Assembly: GCF_002119405.1 (NCBI RefSeq)
Contig: NZ_MTBG01000001.1
Coordinates: 186,001 to 250,000 of the forward strand
Reading direction: 5' to 3'
Length of the DNA stretch: 64,000 nt
Origin: Pseudoruegeria sp. SK021
GTDB lineage: Bacteria; Pseudomonadota; Alphaproteobacteria; Rhodobacterales; Rhodobacteraceae
The notes beneath the pieces are model-generated. The model did no database searches, was not told where the DNA came from, and saw nothing but the letters and a program-made list of their open reading frames with translations. Made by a program: the position numbers and the translations under genes. Below, one piece after another: positions 19,046 through 27,260 of the stretch (the stretch's first letter is position 1; each line of letters begins with the position of its first letter).

Positions 19046-21442
19046 ATGACCCATTCTGCGGGGCGCGGCTCTGACGCACAGGTCGCGGCCCTCTTGCGCG
19101 ATTACCGCACCGCTGCGGGGGTGTCCGATGAATTGTTCGGCCGTGACGGGACGTTGCGGCCGGTCTGGAAACCGTTCATTCGGCACCTTGCCGGTCTGAC
19201 CGCCGATGAGATCGCGGCGCGCTTTGGCCGCGGGGATCGCCATTTGCATGACGCCGGGGTCTATTACCGCAAATACGACACCAGCGGCCCGTCAGAACGG
19301 GATTGGCCGCTAAGCCATATTCCAGTCATCATCCACGACACCGAATGGCAGACCATCGCCACCGGGCTGCGCCAACGTGCCGATCTTCTGGAGGCGGTGG
19401 CGGAAGACCTGTACGGCGAGAACAAGCTGATCTCTGAGGGCTATCTGCCGGCCTCGTTAACCGCCCAAAATCAGGCTTGGTTGCGGCCACTGGTGGGGGT
19501 CCGCCCTGTGTCGGGGCATCATCTGCACTTTCTGGCCTTCGAGATCGGGCGCGGGCCCGATGGCAAATGGTGGGTGCTGGGCGATCGGACCGAAGCCCCA
19601 AGCGGCGCGGGCTTTGCCCTTGAGAACCGCATCGCCAGCACTCGGATTTATCCGAATTTCTATGGCGATTCTGGCATTCACCGGCTGGCGGGCTTTTTCC
19701 GCGCATTTCAGACAGCTTTGACTGCGGGTCGCAGCGATCCCGACGGGTTGATCGCAATCCTGACCCCCGGCCCGATGAATGACGCCTATTTCGAGCACGC
19801 CTATGTCGCGCGGCACTTGGGCTTTCTGCTGGCGCAGGGCGAGGATCTGACGGTTCAAAACGGCAAGGTGATGGTGCGCACCGTTGACGGGCTGAAACCG
19901 GTCAGCGTGTTGTGGCGGCGTCTGGACGGGGCGACCTGCGATCCGATCGAACTGGACGAACATTCGGCCATTGGCACGCCGGGTCTGGTTGATGCTGTGC
20001 GGCAAGGCAATGTCAGTCTGGTGAACGCCCTTGGCAGCGGCGTGCTGGAAACTCGGGCGATGATGTCTTTCCTGCCCAAGATCAGCCGGGTCCTAACCGG
20101 TCAACCGCTGGCCTTGCCCAACATCGCGACATGGTGGTGCGGTCAAAAGCGCGAGCGCGACCACGTATTGGCCAACCGGGACACGATGATGATCGGCTCG
20201 GCCTACTCATCGCGATTGCCGTTCAACACCGAAGACGGATCCACCGTGAACCGGGTGGGCGCCAAAACATCGCTAGAGGAGCTGCTGGATCAGGATGGCC
20301 GCGATCTGGTGGGCCAAGAGGCGGTGACGCTGTCGACGACGCCGGTGTGGCATGACGGCCGACTGGTGCCGCGTCCGATGATCCTGCGGGTCTTTTTGGC
20401 CCGAACCAAGGACGGCTGGCAGGTCATGCCCGGCGGCTATGCCCGGGTCGGGTCGGGCCATAACACACCCGCGATCGCGATGCAGCAAGGCGGCGCGGTG
20501 GCCGATGTCTGGGTGCAGTCCGACCGCCCGAATCCGCAGATGCCCGCCCCGGCCCTTCGGACGCAGCAATTCGAGACCCAGATCGAAGAAGCCCTGCCCA
20601 GTCGCGCCGCCGACAACCTGTTCTGGCTGGGACGATACGTGGAACGGGCCGAGGGGAACATCCGACTGTTTCGCGCCTATTTCGCCCGCGAATCCGAAGG
20701 GGTGGCCCCGGATCGCCCCTTGCTGAAGGATTTGCGCCAAACCCTATCTCCCGGCGCGGGCAAGACCTTCCGCGACCTGACCGGAACCTTTGAATTGCCG
20801 CTGCAAGCCGCCTTGGCCAGTGCCGGACAGGTTCGCGACCGGCTGTCGGTGGATGCGCTGATGTCGTTGCGCGATCTGTCGAGTTCTGTTGCCAAAATGG
20901 CCGGACAAAGCCTGACCCCGGACGAGATCCCGCGCAAAGCCAGCGTGCTGCTGCGCAAGATCACCGGGTTTTCCGGGCTGGTCCATGAAAACATGTACCG
21001 CTCGACGGGGTGGCGGTTCCTCAGCCTTGGCATGTCGCTGGAACGGGCCGCGACCATGGCCACCGTGTTGGCCGCATTGGCCCATGAAGAGGCGGCAGAA
21101 GGCGCGCTGGAAGTCGTCTTGGAAGTCGGGGACAGCACCATGGCCCACCGCTTGCGCTATGCCGGCGGGGCCAGCCATCATAGCGTCGCGGATCTGATGG
21201 CGCTGGACGGCAAAAGCCCGCGCTCTATCCTCTATCACCTCAGCCGCAGCCGCAGCCATATCGACCACCTGCCCGGAAGCGCCGAACATGGCCGGATGTC
21301 ACCGACCGCGCGGCTGGCGCTGCAATTGCAGACCCGGCTGGCGGTGGAAACCCCCGGCACACTGACCACGCGCAAGTTGCTGGACCTGCGCCGGGACATT
21401 TGGCGGCTGTCAGACCTTCTGACTCTGGCCTATCTGAAATGA
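19046..21442 (+). CDS. Circularly permuted ATP-grasp / alpha-E domain fusion
   Basis: A 798-residue protein joining two families that are more often separate genes. Residues 1-480 are a circularly permuted type 2 ATP-grasp (DUF404/DUF407), with VYYRKYDTSG, YGENKLISEGYLP, RPVSGHHLHFLAFEIGR, LGDRTEAPSGAGFALENR and LVNALGSGVLE. From about residue 512 the alpha-helical alpha-E domain (DUF403) begins with SRAADNLFWLGRYVERAEGN. ATP-grasp enzymes activate carboxylates and ligate them to amines. The ATG lies 1 base after the preceding stop and the second transglutaminase follows 10 bases later, so the three proteins probably act together. Confidence 0.9.
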   Translation: MTHSAGRGSDAQVAALLRDYRTAAGVSDELFGRDGTLRPVWKPFIRHLAGLTADEIAARFGRGDRHLHDAGVYYRKYDTSGPSERDWPLSHIPVIIHDTEWQTIATGLRQRADLLEAVAEDLYGENKLISEGYLPASLTAQNQAWLRPLVGVRPVSGHHLHFLAFEIGRGPDGKWWVLGDRTEAPSGAGFALENRIASTRIYPNFYGDSGIHRLAGFFRAFQTALTAGRSDPDGLIAILTPGPMNDAYFEHAYVARHLGFLLAQGEDLTVQNGKVMVRTVDGLKPVSVLWRRLDGATCDPIELDEHSAIGTPGLVDAVRQGNVSLVNALGSGVLETRAMMSFLPKISRVLTGQPLALPNIATWWCGQKRERDHVLANRDTMMIGSAYSSRLPFNTEDGSTVNRVGAKTSLEELLDQDGRDLVGQEAVTLSTTPVWHDGRLVPRPMILRVFLARTKDGWQVMPGGYARVGSGHNTPAIAMQQGGAVADVWVQSDRPNPQMPAPALRTQQFETQIEEALPSRAADNLFWLGRYVERAEGNIRLFRAYFARESEGVAPDRPLLKDLRQTLSPGAGKTFRDLTGTFELPLQAALASAGQVRDRLSVDALMSLRDLSSSVAKMAGQSLTPDEIPRKASVLLRKITGFSGLVHENMYRSTGWRFLSLGMSLERAATMATVLAALAHEEAAEGALEVVLEVGDSTMAHRLRYAGGASHHSVADLMALDGKSPRSILYHLSRSRSHIDHLPGSAEHGRMSPTARLALQLQTRLAVETPGTLTTRKLLDLRRDIWRLSDLLTLAYLK

Positions 21443-21452
21443 GAGGCGCGCC

Positions 21453-22343
21453 GTGCAGTACAAAGTCCGCCTGACCGTCACCCACAATTACCCCGGCTCA
21501 GCCCGCAGCGGCCGACATCTGATCCGGCTCTTTCCGGCCAATCTGCCCGGCCGGCAGACGGTGCTGTCACGCCGCCTGTCGGTCGATCCACAGCCAGTGG
21601 AACAACGCGAGTTTGACGACTATTTCCAAAATTTCACCACCCTATTGGTGCATGACACCCCGCATGACACCATGGCGATCACCGCCCATGCACGGGTGAA
21701 TTGCCTGCGCGTCGACGATCCCGGGCTGAACATCGCCCCGCCGCTATCGGCGCTGCCTTATGAACTGGACCGGGTGCAAAAACTTGAGGCACGCTCGCCG
21801 CATCACTATCTAGGGAAATCGCCCCGCATCGTGCCGGACCGGACCATCGCCGCCTACGCCGCGTCGCAGGTTAATGCCCAGATGACGACGGTGGATATCG
21901 TGCGGGCCATCGGCAGCGCGATTCATCGGGACATGACCTTTGATCCGCTCGCAACCGAAGTAGACACCTCGGCCCGAGAGGCCTTTGCCCTGCGGCGCGG
22001 CGTCTGTCAGGATTTTACCCATATCATGATCACTGGCTTGCGGGCGCTGGGAATTCCAGCGGGCTATGTCAGCGGGTATCTGCGCACCCGCCCGCCCGAA
22101 GGGCAGGCCCGGCTGGAAGGCGCTGACGCCATGCACGCTTGGGTGCAGGCTTGGTGCGGGTTCGAAACCGGTTGGATGGAATATGACCCGACCAATGCGG
22201 TGGAACCGGCGCAGGATCATATTGTGGTCGCTTATGGCCGCGATTATTCGGACATATCACCGGTAAAGGGGGTGCTGCGAACCGCAGGGCCGCATCAATA
22301 TTCCCAAGCCGTGGATGTGGTTCCGGTCGACGAGGGCGCCTGA
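21453..22343 (+). CDS. Transglutaminase-like family protein
   Basis: A 296-residue protein with a beta-rich N-terminal domain (residues 1-90) and a transglutaminase/protease core. The triad is visible as Cys185 in RRGVCQDFTH, His228 in DAMHAWVQAW and Asp245 in MEYDPTNAV. It has no signal peptide. Translation starts at GTG, 10 bases after the ATP-grasp/alpha-E stop. It closes a three-gene cassette in which two transglutaminase-fold enzymes flank a ligase; whether they join or hydrolyse amides cannot be told from sequence. Confidence 0.9.
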   Translation: MQYKVRLTVTHNYPGSARSGRHLIRLFPANLPGRQTVLSRRLSVDPQPVEQREFDDYFQNFTTLLVHDTPHDTMAITAHARVNCLRVDDPGLNIAPPLSALPYELDRVQKLEARSPHHYLGKSPRIVPDRTIAAYAASQVNAQMTTVDIVRAIGSAIHRDMTFDPLATEVDTSAREAFALRRGVCQDFTHIMITGLRALGIPAGYVSGYLRTRPPEGQARLEGADAMHAWVQAWCGFETGWMEYDPTNAVEPAQDHIVVAYGRDYSDISPVKGVLRTAGPHQYSQAVDVVPVDEGA

Positions 22344-22390
22344 GCCACCCGGGTCCGAAACTGACCGTCCGCCTTGGTCAGAAAACGACA

Positions 22391-22458
22391 AAGGCCCGTG
22401 CGATTAAGCACGGACCCTTGGTCTGACCCGTCGCAAGGCGCAACACGCAACGGGTCAG
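22391..22458. terminator. Two hairpins between convergent genes
   Basis: Hairpin one pairs 22396-22401 with 22408-22413 around a 6-base loop, with flanking AAGG/CCTT pairing. Hairpin two pairs 22423-22431 with 22450-22458 (CTGACCCGT/ACGGGTCAG). They lie between the ends of the transglutaminase gene and hsp20. On the minus strand the first hairpin is followed by a T-rich stretch, so it could end the hsp20 transcript. Confidence 0.45.
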
Positions 22459-22503
22459 AATACTGCCAGACGGACGTGCCGTTCGGCAAAGGCTAAAGCC
22501 AGA

Positions 22504-22971
22504 TCAGTTGACCTGACGTGGCTCACTTACCGGGACGTCGCCCTTGCTGCCGCGGGCAATTTCGATGCGGCGCGGCTTCAGGGCTTCGGGCACTTCCCGA
22601 ACCAGATCGATGTGCAGCATGCCATCCGCATTGGCGGCACCGGTGACACGGACATGATCGGCAAGGTGGAACCGGCGTTCAAAGGCGCGGGTGGCAATGC
22701 CACGATGCAGATAGGTGCGCTGGGTGTCTTCGGCGGCCTTGCGGGCCGAGACAATCAATGCGCGATCCCGCACTTCCACCGACAGTTCATCCTCGGCAAA
22801 TCCCGCAACGGCAATGGAAATCCGCCAACCGTCTTCGTCGGTCTTTTCAATATTGTAAGGGGGGTAGGACGTCTGGCTTACTTCCGCAGCAAGCACCCGG
22901 TCCATCACATCGGCAACTTTGTCGAAGCCAACAGTGGCACGGTACAGGGGGGTCAAATCATAGTGTCGCAT
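22504..22971 (-). CDS. Hsp20 / IbpA-type small heat-shock protein
   Basis: A 155-residue alpha-crystallin-domain chaperone that holds unfolding proteins in the cytoplasm. The N-terminus MRHYDLTPLYRATVGFDKV is the class A alphaproteobacterial type. The crystallin domain spans about residues 35-130, with YNIEKTDEDGWRISIAVAGF and YLHRGIATRAFERRFHLAD. The IxI-like tail reads RRIEIA. A GGAGGA ribosome binding site precedes the ATG. Upstream lie a candidate RpoH promoter and a ROSE-like leader, so heat probably controls both transcription and translation. Confidence 0.93.
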   Translation of the reverse strand: MRHYDLTPLYRATVGFDKVADVMDRVLAAEVSQTSYPPYNIEKTDEDGWRISIAVAGFAEDELSVEVRDRALIVSARKAAEDTQRTYLHRGIATRAFERRFHLADHVRVTGAANADGMLHIDLVREVPEALKPRRIEIARGSKGDVPVSEPRQVN

Positions 22972-23060
22972 GGGTCATCCTCCATTGAGCGATAACAAGA
23001 AACAGCTTCCGTCTTGGACAGCCATTCGATCATTCCGGACCCCATAATGGCGATCCGGTC
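22972..23060 (-). promoter_or_regulatory. Candidate ROSE-type RNA thermometer in the hsp20 leader
   Basis: In the roughly 88-base leader the segment UCGCU (22992-22988) can pair with AGGA of the ribosome binding site (22981-22978) across a 6-base loop, leaving one guanine bulged opposite the Shine-Dalgarno bases. This UYGCU/AGGA pairing with a bulged G is the hallmark of ROSE elements that melt on heating and free the ribosome site. Only the last hairpin was read by eye; the upstream helices were not folded. Confidence 0.5.
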
Positions 23061-23066
23061 CATCGG

Positions 23067-23095
23067 ATTTGGGAAGCACCCCGCCCCGGTTCAAG
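23067..23095 (-). promoter_or_regulatory. Candidate RpoH (sigma-32) promoter of hsp20
   Basis: CTTG (23095-23092) and CCCAAAT (23073-23067) are separated by 18 bases on the minus strand. The alphaproteobacterial heat-shock consensus is CTTG, 17-18 bases, CYTATNT; five of seven -10 positions agree. The predicted start gives a leader of about 88 bases. Confidence 0.5.
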
Positions 23096-23147
23096 ACCCG
23101 AGCGGCGCTTTTTTAAGCACACGGCACCGCAGGGCCCCGCCTCAAGC

Positions 23148-23909
23148 TTAGTCCTGTGATGTCAGTCCTGTGATCAGGATCTCTAAGTCAAATGTCTGAC
23201 TGAGCGTGATCAACATATGCCGGGTCATGGCCACGGCCAAAAGCTTGCCATGCGGCATCGGCTGCGGCTTGTCCCCCAACACCGCCGACGCCACCGCTAC
23301 AAGGCGCATCCCGTCTAGGGTCTGTTGGAGAACCGGGGCTCCGGAGACACCGGGCACCGCTTCGCAATCAGTATAGACCAACGCACCATAGAGTTGTTCG
23401 GGCACGCACCCGGCCTCGATTGATGGAATCTGTGAGCGGTTGATGCCGTAAGACAAAGTTGTCAGCGCCTGCCCCGGCGAGACAGCAAACGCGATCTGCA
23501 ACGGCACAATGCCCGGATCAAGCGGTTCGGTCAGGCGTACCAGCGCGATATCAGAGGCCACGGTCAGATCGGCACGATTGAAACTGGTAGGTACGGCAAT
23601 TTCCGCCCCCCGCCCATGCGCGGCATAGGTGCCAGTCCGAAACCCCGGCAGGAAATGCACACGATCAGCACCGACAGGCAGTCCGGTCCGCCGATCGACA
23701 AGACAATGGGCTGCCGTCAGCACCACATCCTGAGCCACCAGCGTCGCCGTGCAATAGCCCTGCCCAATGACATTCAACCGTCCGACCGCCAGCCAGCCCT
23801 GCTGCTCGTCAAAGGACAACATGCGCCGGGGATCTTGCGCCGAGGCCGGCGTGATCGATCCGACAAGACACAGGCCAAGGAGGCCCAGAAGAGAATACCT
23901 GATTCGCAT
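23148..23909 (-). CDS. Secreted trypsin-like serine protease
   Basis: A 253-residue exported protein. The start at 23909 opens a signal peptide (MRIRYSLLGLLGLCLVG, ending near ASAQ). The chymotrypsin-fold triad is seen as His in VVLTAAHCLVD, Asp in ASDIALVRL and Ser in GVSGAPVL. The last motif departs from the usual GDSGGP but keeps the serine. Cysteines at CVPEQ and TDCEAVPG could form the disulfide near the active site. It is divergent from the DUF599 gene. Substrate unknown; periplasmic by prediction. Confidence 0.85.
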   Translation of the reverse strand: MRIRYSLLGLLGLCLVGSITPASAQDPRRMLSFDEQQGWLAVGRLNVIGQGYCTATLVAQDVVLTAAHCLVDRRTGLPVGADRVHFLPGFRTGTYAAHGRGAEIAVPTSFNRADLTVASDIALVRLTEPLDPGIVPLQIAFAVSPGQALTTLSYGINRSQIPSIEAGCVPEQLYGALVYTDCEAVPGVSGAPVLQQTLDGMRLVAVASAVLGDKPQPMPHGKLLAVAMTRHMLITLSQTFDLEILITGLTSQD

Positions 23910-24007
23910 GGACCTCTTCTGCCATGAATGACTGCGCCTTGTCTGTTTATCCTTGTCGCAGATTAACCAGTCATTGCGTTGTGCCGGATGATTGCTAATG
24001 TCCGCCC

Positions 24008-24778
24008 ATGAACGTGACATTGAACAACCTGCTTAATCTTATTAGCCCGTTAACGATGTTCGACGCGGCGGCGCTGGCGCTTATTCTACTCAGTTGGCTC
24101 GTGATGGCTCAGATCATCGAGAACCGCGCCGCCACCCGGCCCTCGGTCTCGGTCCTGATGATCAGCTATCGCCGGGAATGGATGCGCAACACCATCACCC
24201 GCGATCCCCGGGTCTATGATGCTATGGTGATTGCCTCTTTGCGCGAAAGCACCGCATTTTTCGCGTCGGCCACCATGATCGCCATCGGGGGGTGCTTGGC
24301 GCTGATGGGGAATGTCGATCAACTGACCGGACTGGCCGCCGAGTTGTCCATCGAAGACAGCCCGCCGGTCCTGTGGGAGATCAAGCTGCTTTTGCCGCTG
24401 TTCTTCGTCACCAACGCGTTTTTGCATTTCGTCTGGTCGCATCGGGTGTTCGGCTATTGCTCCATCGTGATGGCGTCGGTGTCGAACGACGTCCACCATC
24501 CGGCGGCGACCCACCGCGCCGATCAAGCCGCCGACCTGAATATCTCGGCCGCCAAGGCGTTCAATCGCGGGTTGCGGTCGGTGTATTTTTCGTTGGGCGC
24601 ATTGGCATGGCTGCTGGGCAGCTTTCCGCTGTTGGTCGCGACAGTGACGACGGTGCTGGTGCTGTGGCGGCGGGAATTCGCCTCGGCCACCCGGGCCACC
24701 CTCATGCGCGACCCACCGGCGCGCCCGACCTCCGAGGCCATGCGCCGAGTCGCCGCCGACCACAACTTGCCCGAGTAA
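24008..24778 (+). CDS. DUF599 family membrane protein
   Basis: A 256-residue inner-membrane protein with about four hydrophobic segments, near residues 18-36, 73-95, 122-142 and 190-215. The pattern SVSVLMISYRREWMRNTITRDPRVYDAMVI followed by ESTAFFASATMIAIGG marks the DUF599 family, for which no function is established. It is divergent from the serine protease and is followed 4 bases later by a small exported protein gene, probably in one transcript. The start has no clear ribosome binding site; an internal ATG 16 codons on is possible. Confidence 0.85.
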   Translation: MNVTLNNLLNLISPLTMFDAAALALILLSWLVMAQIIENRAATRPSVSVLMISYRREWMRNTITRDPRVYDAMVIASLRESTAFFASATMIAIGGCLALMGNVDQLTGLAAELSIEDSPPVLWEIKLLLPLFFVTNAFLHFVWSHRVFGYCSIVMASVSNDVHHPAATHRADQAADLNISAAKAFNRGLRSVYFSLGALAWLLGSFPLLVATVTTVLVLWRREFASATRATLMRDPPARPTSEAMRRVAADHNLPE

Positions 24779-24782
24779 CGTC

Positions 24783-25148
24783 ATGTCCGCGATCCTACGT
24801 CCGATCCTGGTCTGTTTGTGTGCAATGGCGGATCCGGCTCTGGCCGCTGCGCCCGAGGTGGTCGCCGTCACCGCAGACAAGCAAGGGTCTGACTGGCGCT
24901 TTGACGTGACCTTGCTGCACCCCGATACCGGCTGGGACCATTACGCCGATGGCTGGCAGATTGAGACGGCTGATGGCACCGTTCTGGGGCAGCGCGAGTT
25001 GCTGCACCCGCATGAGACCGAACAGCCCTTCACCCGAAGCCTGCCCGCCGTCGCCATCCCAACCGGCACCCAAACCGTGATCCTGCGCCCGCGCTGTAGC
25101 ATGGATGGCTGGTCAGAGACCGGCTTTTCAGTCCAGCTGACACCTTAA
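24783..25148 (+). CDS. Small exported protein of unknown function
   Basis: A 121-residue protein with a signal peptide (hydrophobic run near LRPILVCLCAMADPALAAA, cleavage near residue 22). The mature part is rich in beta-forming residues and tryptophans (SDWRFDVTLLHPDTGWDHYADGW) and resembles a small immunoglobulin-like or beta-sandwich domain by composition only. It has one cysteine in the mature part. It starts 4 bases after the DUF599 stop and converges on the vWA-like membrane protein gene. I do not recognise a named family. Confidence 0.75.
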   Translation: MSAILRPILVCLCAMADPALAAAPEVVAVTADKQGSDWRFDVTLLHPDTGWDHYADGWQIETADGTVLGQRELLHPHETEQPFTRSLPAVAIPTGTQTVILRPRCSMDGWSETGFSVQLTP

Positions 25149-25169
25149 CCTCGGTATGACCCTGCGATT

Positions 25170-27260
25170 TTAAGGACGGACCGGGGCGCGCCGACGTCCT
25201 TCCCACAGCCACGCCCCAACAATCAGCAACGCGGCAATCACCAGATAGAGCCAAGCTGGCAACACAGGCCGGACCGTGACATCTGCGGTTTGATACGCGC
25301 CGCGCGGGGTAATCCCGATCCAGCCGCGCCCGGCCGCCGGACGCCCGGCATCGACTGAGCGAAGGTCCAACGGGCCATCCTCGATCGCCCGAATACCGCC
25401 GCGCATGCTGCTCACAAGCGGGTCCAGCAGGGTGCCACTGGCGATGGTCTGCTCAAATTCCCGTGGCGCCGACGGCCCCAGCGCCGCAACCGCCGATAAG
25501 TCGCCATCGGTGATCCGATAGAGGCCGATCTCTTGTCCAGCCAGCGTCAGTTCGTAGCGCCCGGGCGACACCTGCACCGGCGCGTGCTGGGTGATCGTGC
25601 CATCGGGGGCGGTGATCTCAAAATCTGCCACTGCGTCGCCAAGGGTGCGCCGGATGATCGTCATGTTGCTGCCGTCACTTTCGACCCACAGCGCCTCTTC
25701 CTCGAGTTCGGGCTCTTTCATCATCCAATGGGCAAGACGGCGCAGCAATTCCAGTTGCGGACCGCCGCCCTCAAAGCCCCGGTTCCACAGCCACGCATGA
25801 TCAGACGCCAACAGCGCCACCCGTCCTTCGCCCACCCGGTCAAGCACCAGAAGCGGGCGGTCCTCAATGCCCGACATCACCACTTCGCCAGATTTGGGCA
25901 GCAGATCGACCTGCCGGAACCATCGCCCCCACGGCGGCGGTGCGCCGTCCTCAGGCGCCTCGGCCGCGCCGTCCAGACCTTCGGTGACCGGATGCCGCCG
26001 CCCGATCCCGGTGATCGCCGGCAGATACCCCTCTTCCAACACCCGCGAGGTCGGTTCGGCGGGCAGGATCTGGGCCAGAGGACTGCGATACAGACTGCTG
26101 GCCGAGGCAAAATCCGGCCCCGCCGCCACCAGCACAGCCCCGCCCCGTTCCACGTACATCCGGATATTGTCGAGATAGATCTCAGGCAGGATGCCCCGCC
26201 GCTTGTAGCGATCAAAGATGATCAGATCGAATTCATCGATCTTTTCCAAAAACAGCTCACGGGTGGGAAAGGCGATCAGCGACAATTCCGTCACCGGCAC
26301 GCCGTCCTGCTTTTCCGGCGGGCGCAGGATGGTGAAATGCACCAGATCGACCGAACTGTCCGATTTCAGCAGGTTGCGCCAGGTGCGTTCCCCCGCGTGC
26401 GGTTCGCCCGAGACCAGCAGCACCCGCAACCGGTCGCGCACGCCATTGATCTGCACCACGGCGGCATTGTTGCGTTCGGTCAACTCGCCATCCGCGACAG
26501 GAACAGTGAACTGGACGACGTTCATGCCGCCATGCGGCAAGGTCACCGGCAATTCCAAATCGCGGCCCACCGGCACGACGACCTCACTGACCGCGCCGCC
26601 ATCGACCGAAATTTGCAAGACAGCGGTGCCGTCTTCCGCCGCAGGCACCCGGCCCTGATCTTCCAGCCGAAGGGTCAGCGTCACCGGCTCGCCCATGATC
26701 GCGAAGGCCGGTGCGTTGGTCACGGTCAACCGCCGGTCCCAATCGGTCTTTTCCCCAGTTAACAGCGTGTGCAGCGGTGCTGGCAGATCGGGGGCCTGTT
26801 CCAGATCATGGATCTGCCCATCGGTGATCAGGATCATGCCTGCCACCCGGTTGCGCGGCTCATTGGCCAGCGCCTCGGCCAAGGCGGACATCAGCAGCGT
26901 GCCCTCATTGCCCGGCGCATCCCCTACCCGCACAACCCGAAGTTCGGTATTGGGCAGGCCTGCCACTTCGGCCTCGATCCGGGCCAAGGCGGCGGCTGAC
27001 TGGTCTGGACGCCCACCGATCCGCTGGCTGGCGCTGTCATCGACCACCGCAATCACGATATCGGACAAAGGCGCGCGGTTTTCCGTTTGCAGCGATGGAT
27101 TGGCCAGTGCCAGCAGCAGCACAACGGCCCCGAACCCTCGCAGCCACCAACCCGACAACCGCCGCCAAAGGGCAAAGCCGGTCACCAGCGCCATTCCACC
27201 GGCCAGAGCGGCCAGAAGCATCGGATTGATCAGCGGCGACAGCAAAATCTCTTGTGTCAT
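25170..27260 (-). CDS. Large membrane protein with vWA-like and glutamine-amidotransferase-like regions
   Basis: A 696-residue protein anchored by two N-terminal helices (about 14-32 and 43-56) and one near the C-terminus (LYLVIAALLIVGAWLW). Residues 65-165 look like a von Willebrand A domain, with the metal-site pattern DxSxS as DDSAS after IVIAVV and a second acid in ILITDGQ. Residues 290-440 resemble a class I glutamine-amidotransferase-like fold (RVLLVSGEPHAGE, FDLIIFDRYKRRG, GGAVLVAAGPDF) without its usual catalytic cysteine. It starts directly after the DUF4159 gene and is the last gene of the MoxR operon. Confidence 0.85.
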   Translation of the reverse strand: MTQEILLSPLINPMLLAALAGGMALVTGFALWRRLSGWWLRGFGAVVLLLALANPSLQTENRAPLSDIVIAVVDDSASQRIGGRPDQSAAALARIEAEVAGLPNTELRVVRVGDAPGNEGTLLMSALAEALANEPRNRVAGMILITDGQIHDLEQAPDLPAPLHTLLTGEKTDWDRRLTVTNAPAFAIMGEPVTLTLRLEDQGRVPAAEDGTAVLQISVDGGAVSEVVVPVGRDLELPVTLPHGGMNVVQFTVPVADGELTERNNAAVVQINGVRDRLRVLLVSGEPHAGERTWRNLLKSDSSVDLVHFTILRPPEKQDGVPVTELSLIAFPTRELFLEKIDEFDLIIFDRYKRRGILPEIYLDNIRMYVERGGAVLVAAGPDFASASSLYRSPLAQILPAEPTSRVLEEGYLPAITGIGRRHPVTEGLDGAAEAPEDGAPPPWGRWFRQVDLLPKSGEVVMSGIEDRPLLVLDRVGEGRVALLASDHAWLWNRGFEGGGPQLELLRRLAHWMMKEPELEEEALWVESDGSNMTIIRRTLGDAVADFEITAPDGTITQHAPVQVSPGRYELTLAGQEIGLYRITDGDLSAVAALGPSAPREFEQTIASGTLLDPLVSSMRGGIRAIEDGPLDLRSVDAGRPAAGRGWIGITPRGAYQTADVTVRPVLPAWLYLVIAALLIVGAWLWEGRRRAPVRP

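Noticed and set aside
25143..25175. CCTTAA/TTAAGG inverted repeat between convergent genes as a terminator
   Set aside because: The arms are 6 bases apart by more than 20 bases and there is no GC-rich stem.
25533..26762. A 409-codon open frame opposite the vWA-like membrane protein gene
   Set aside because: Low-complexity residues rich in histidine, arginine and glutamine are typical of antisense reading.
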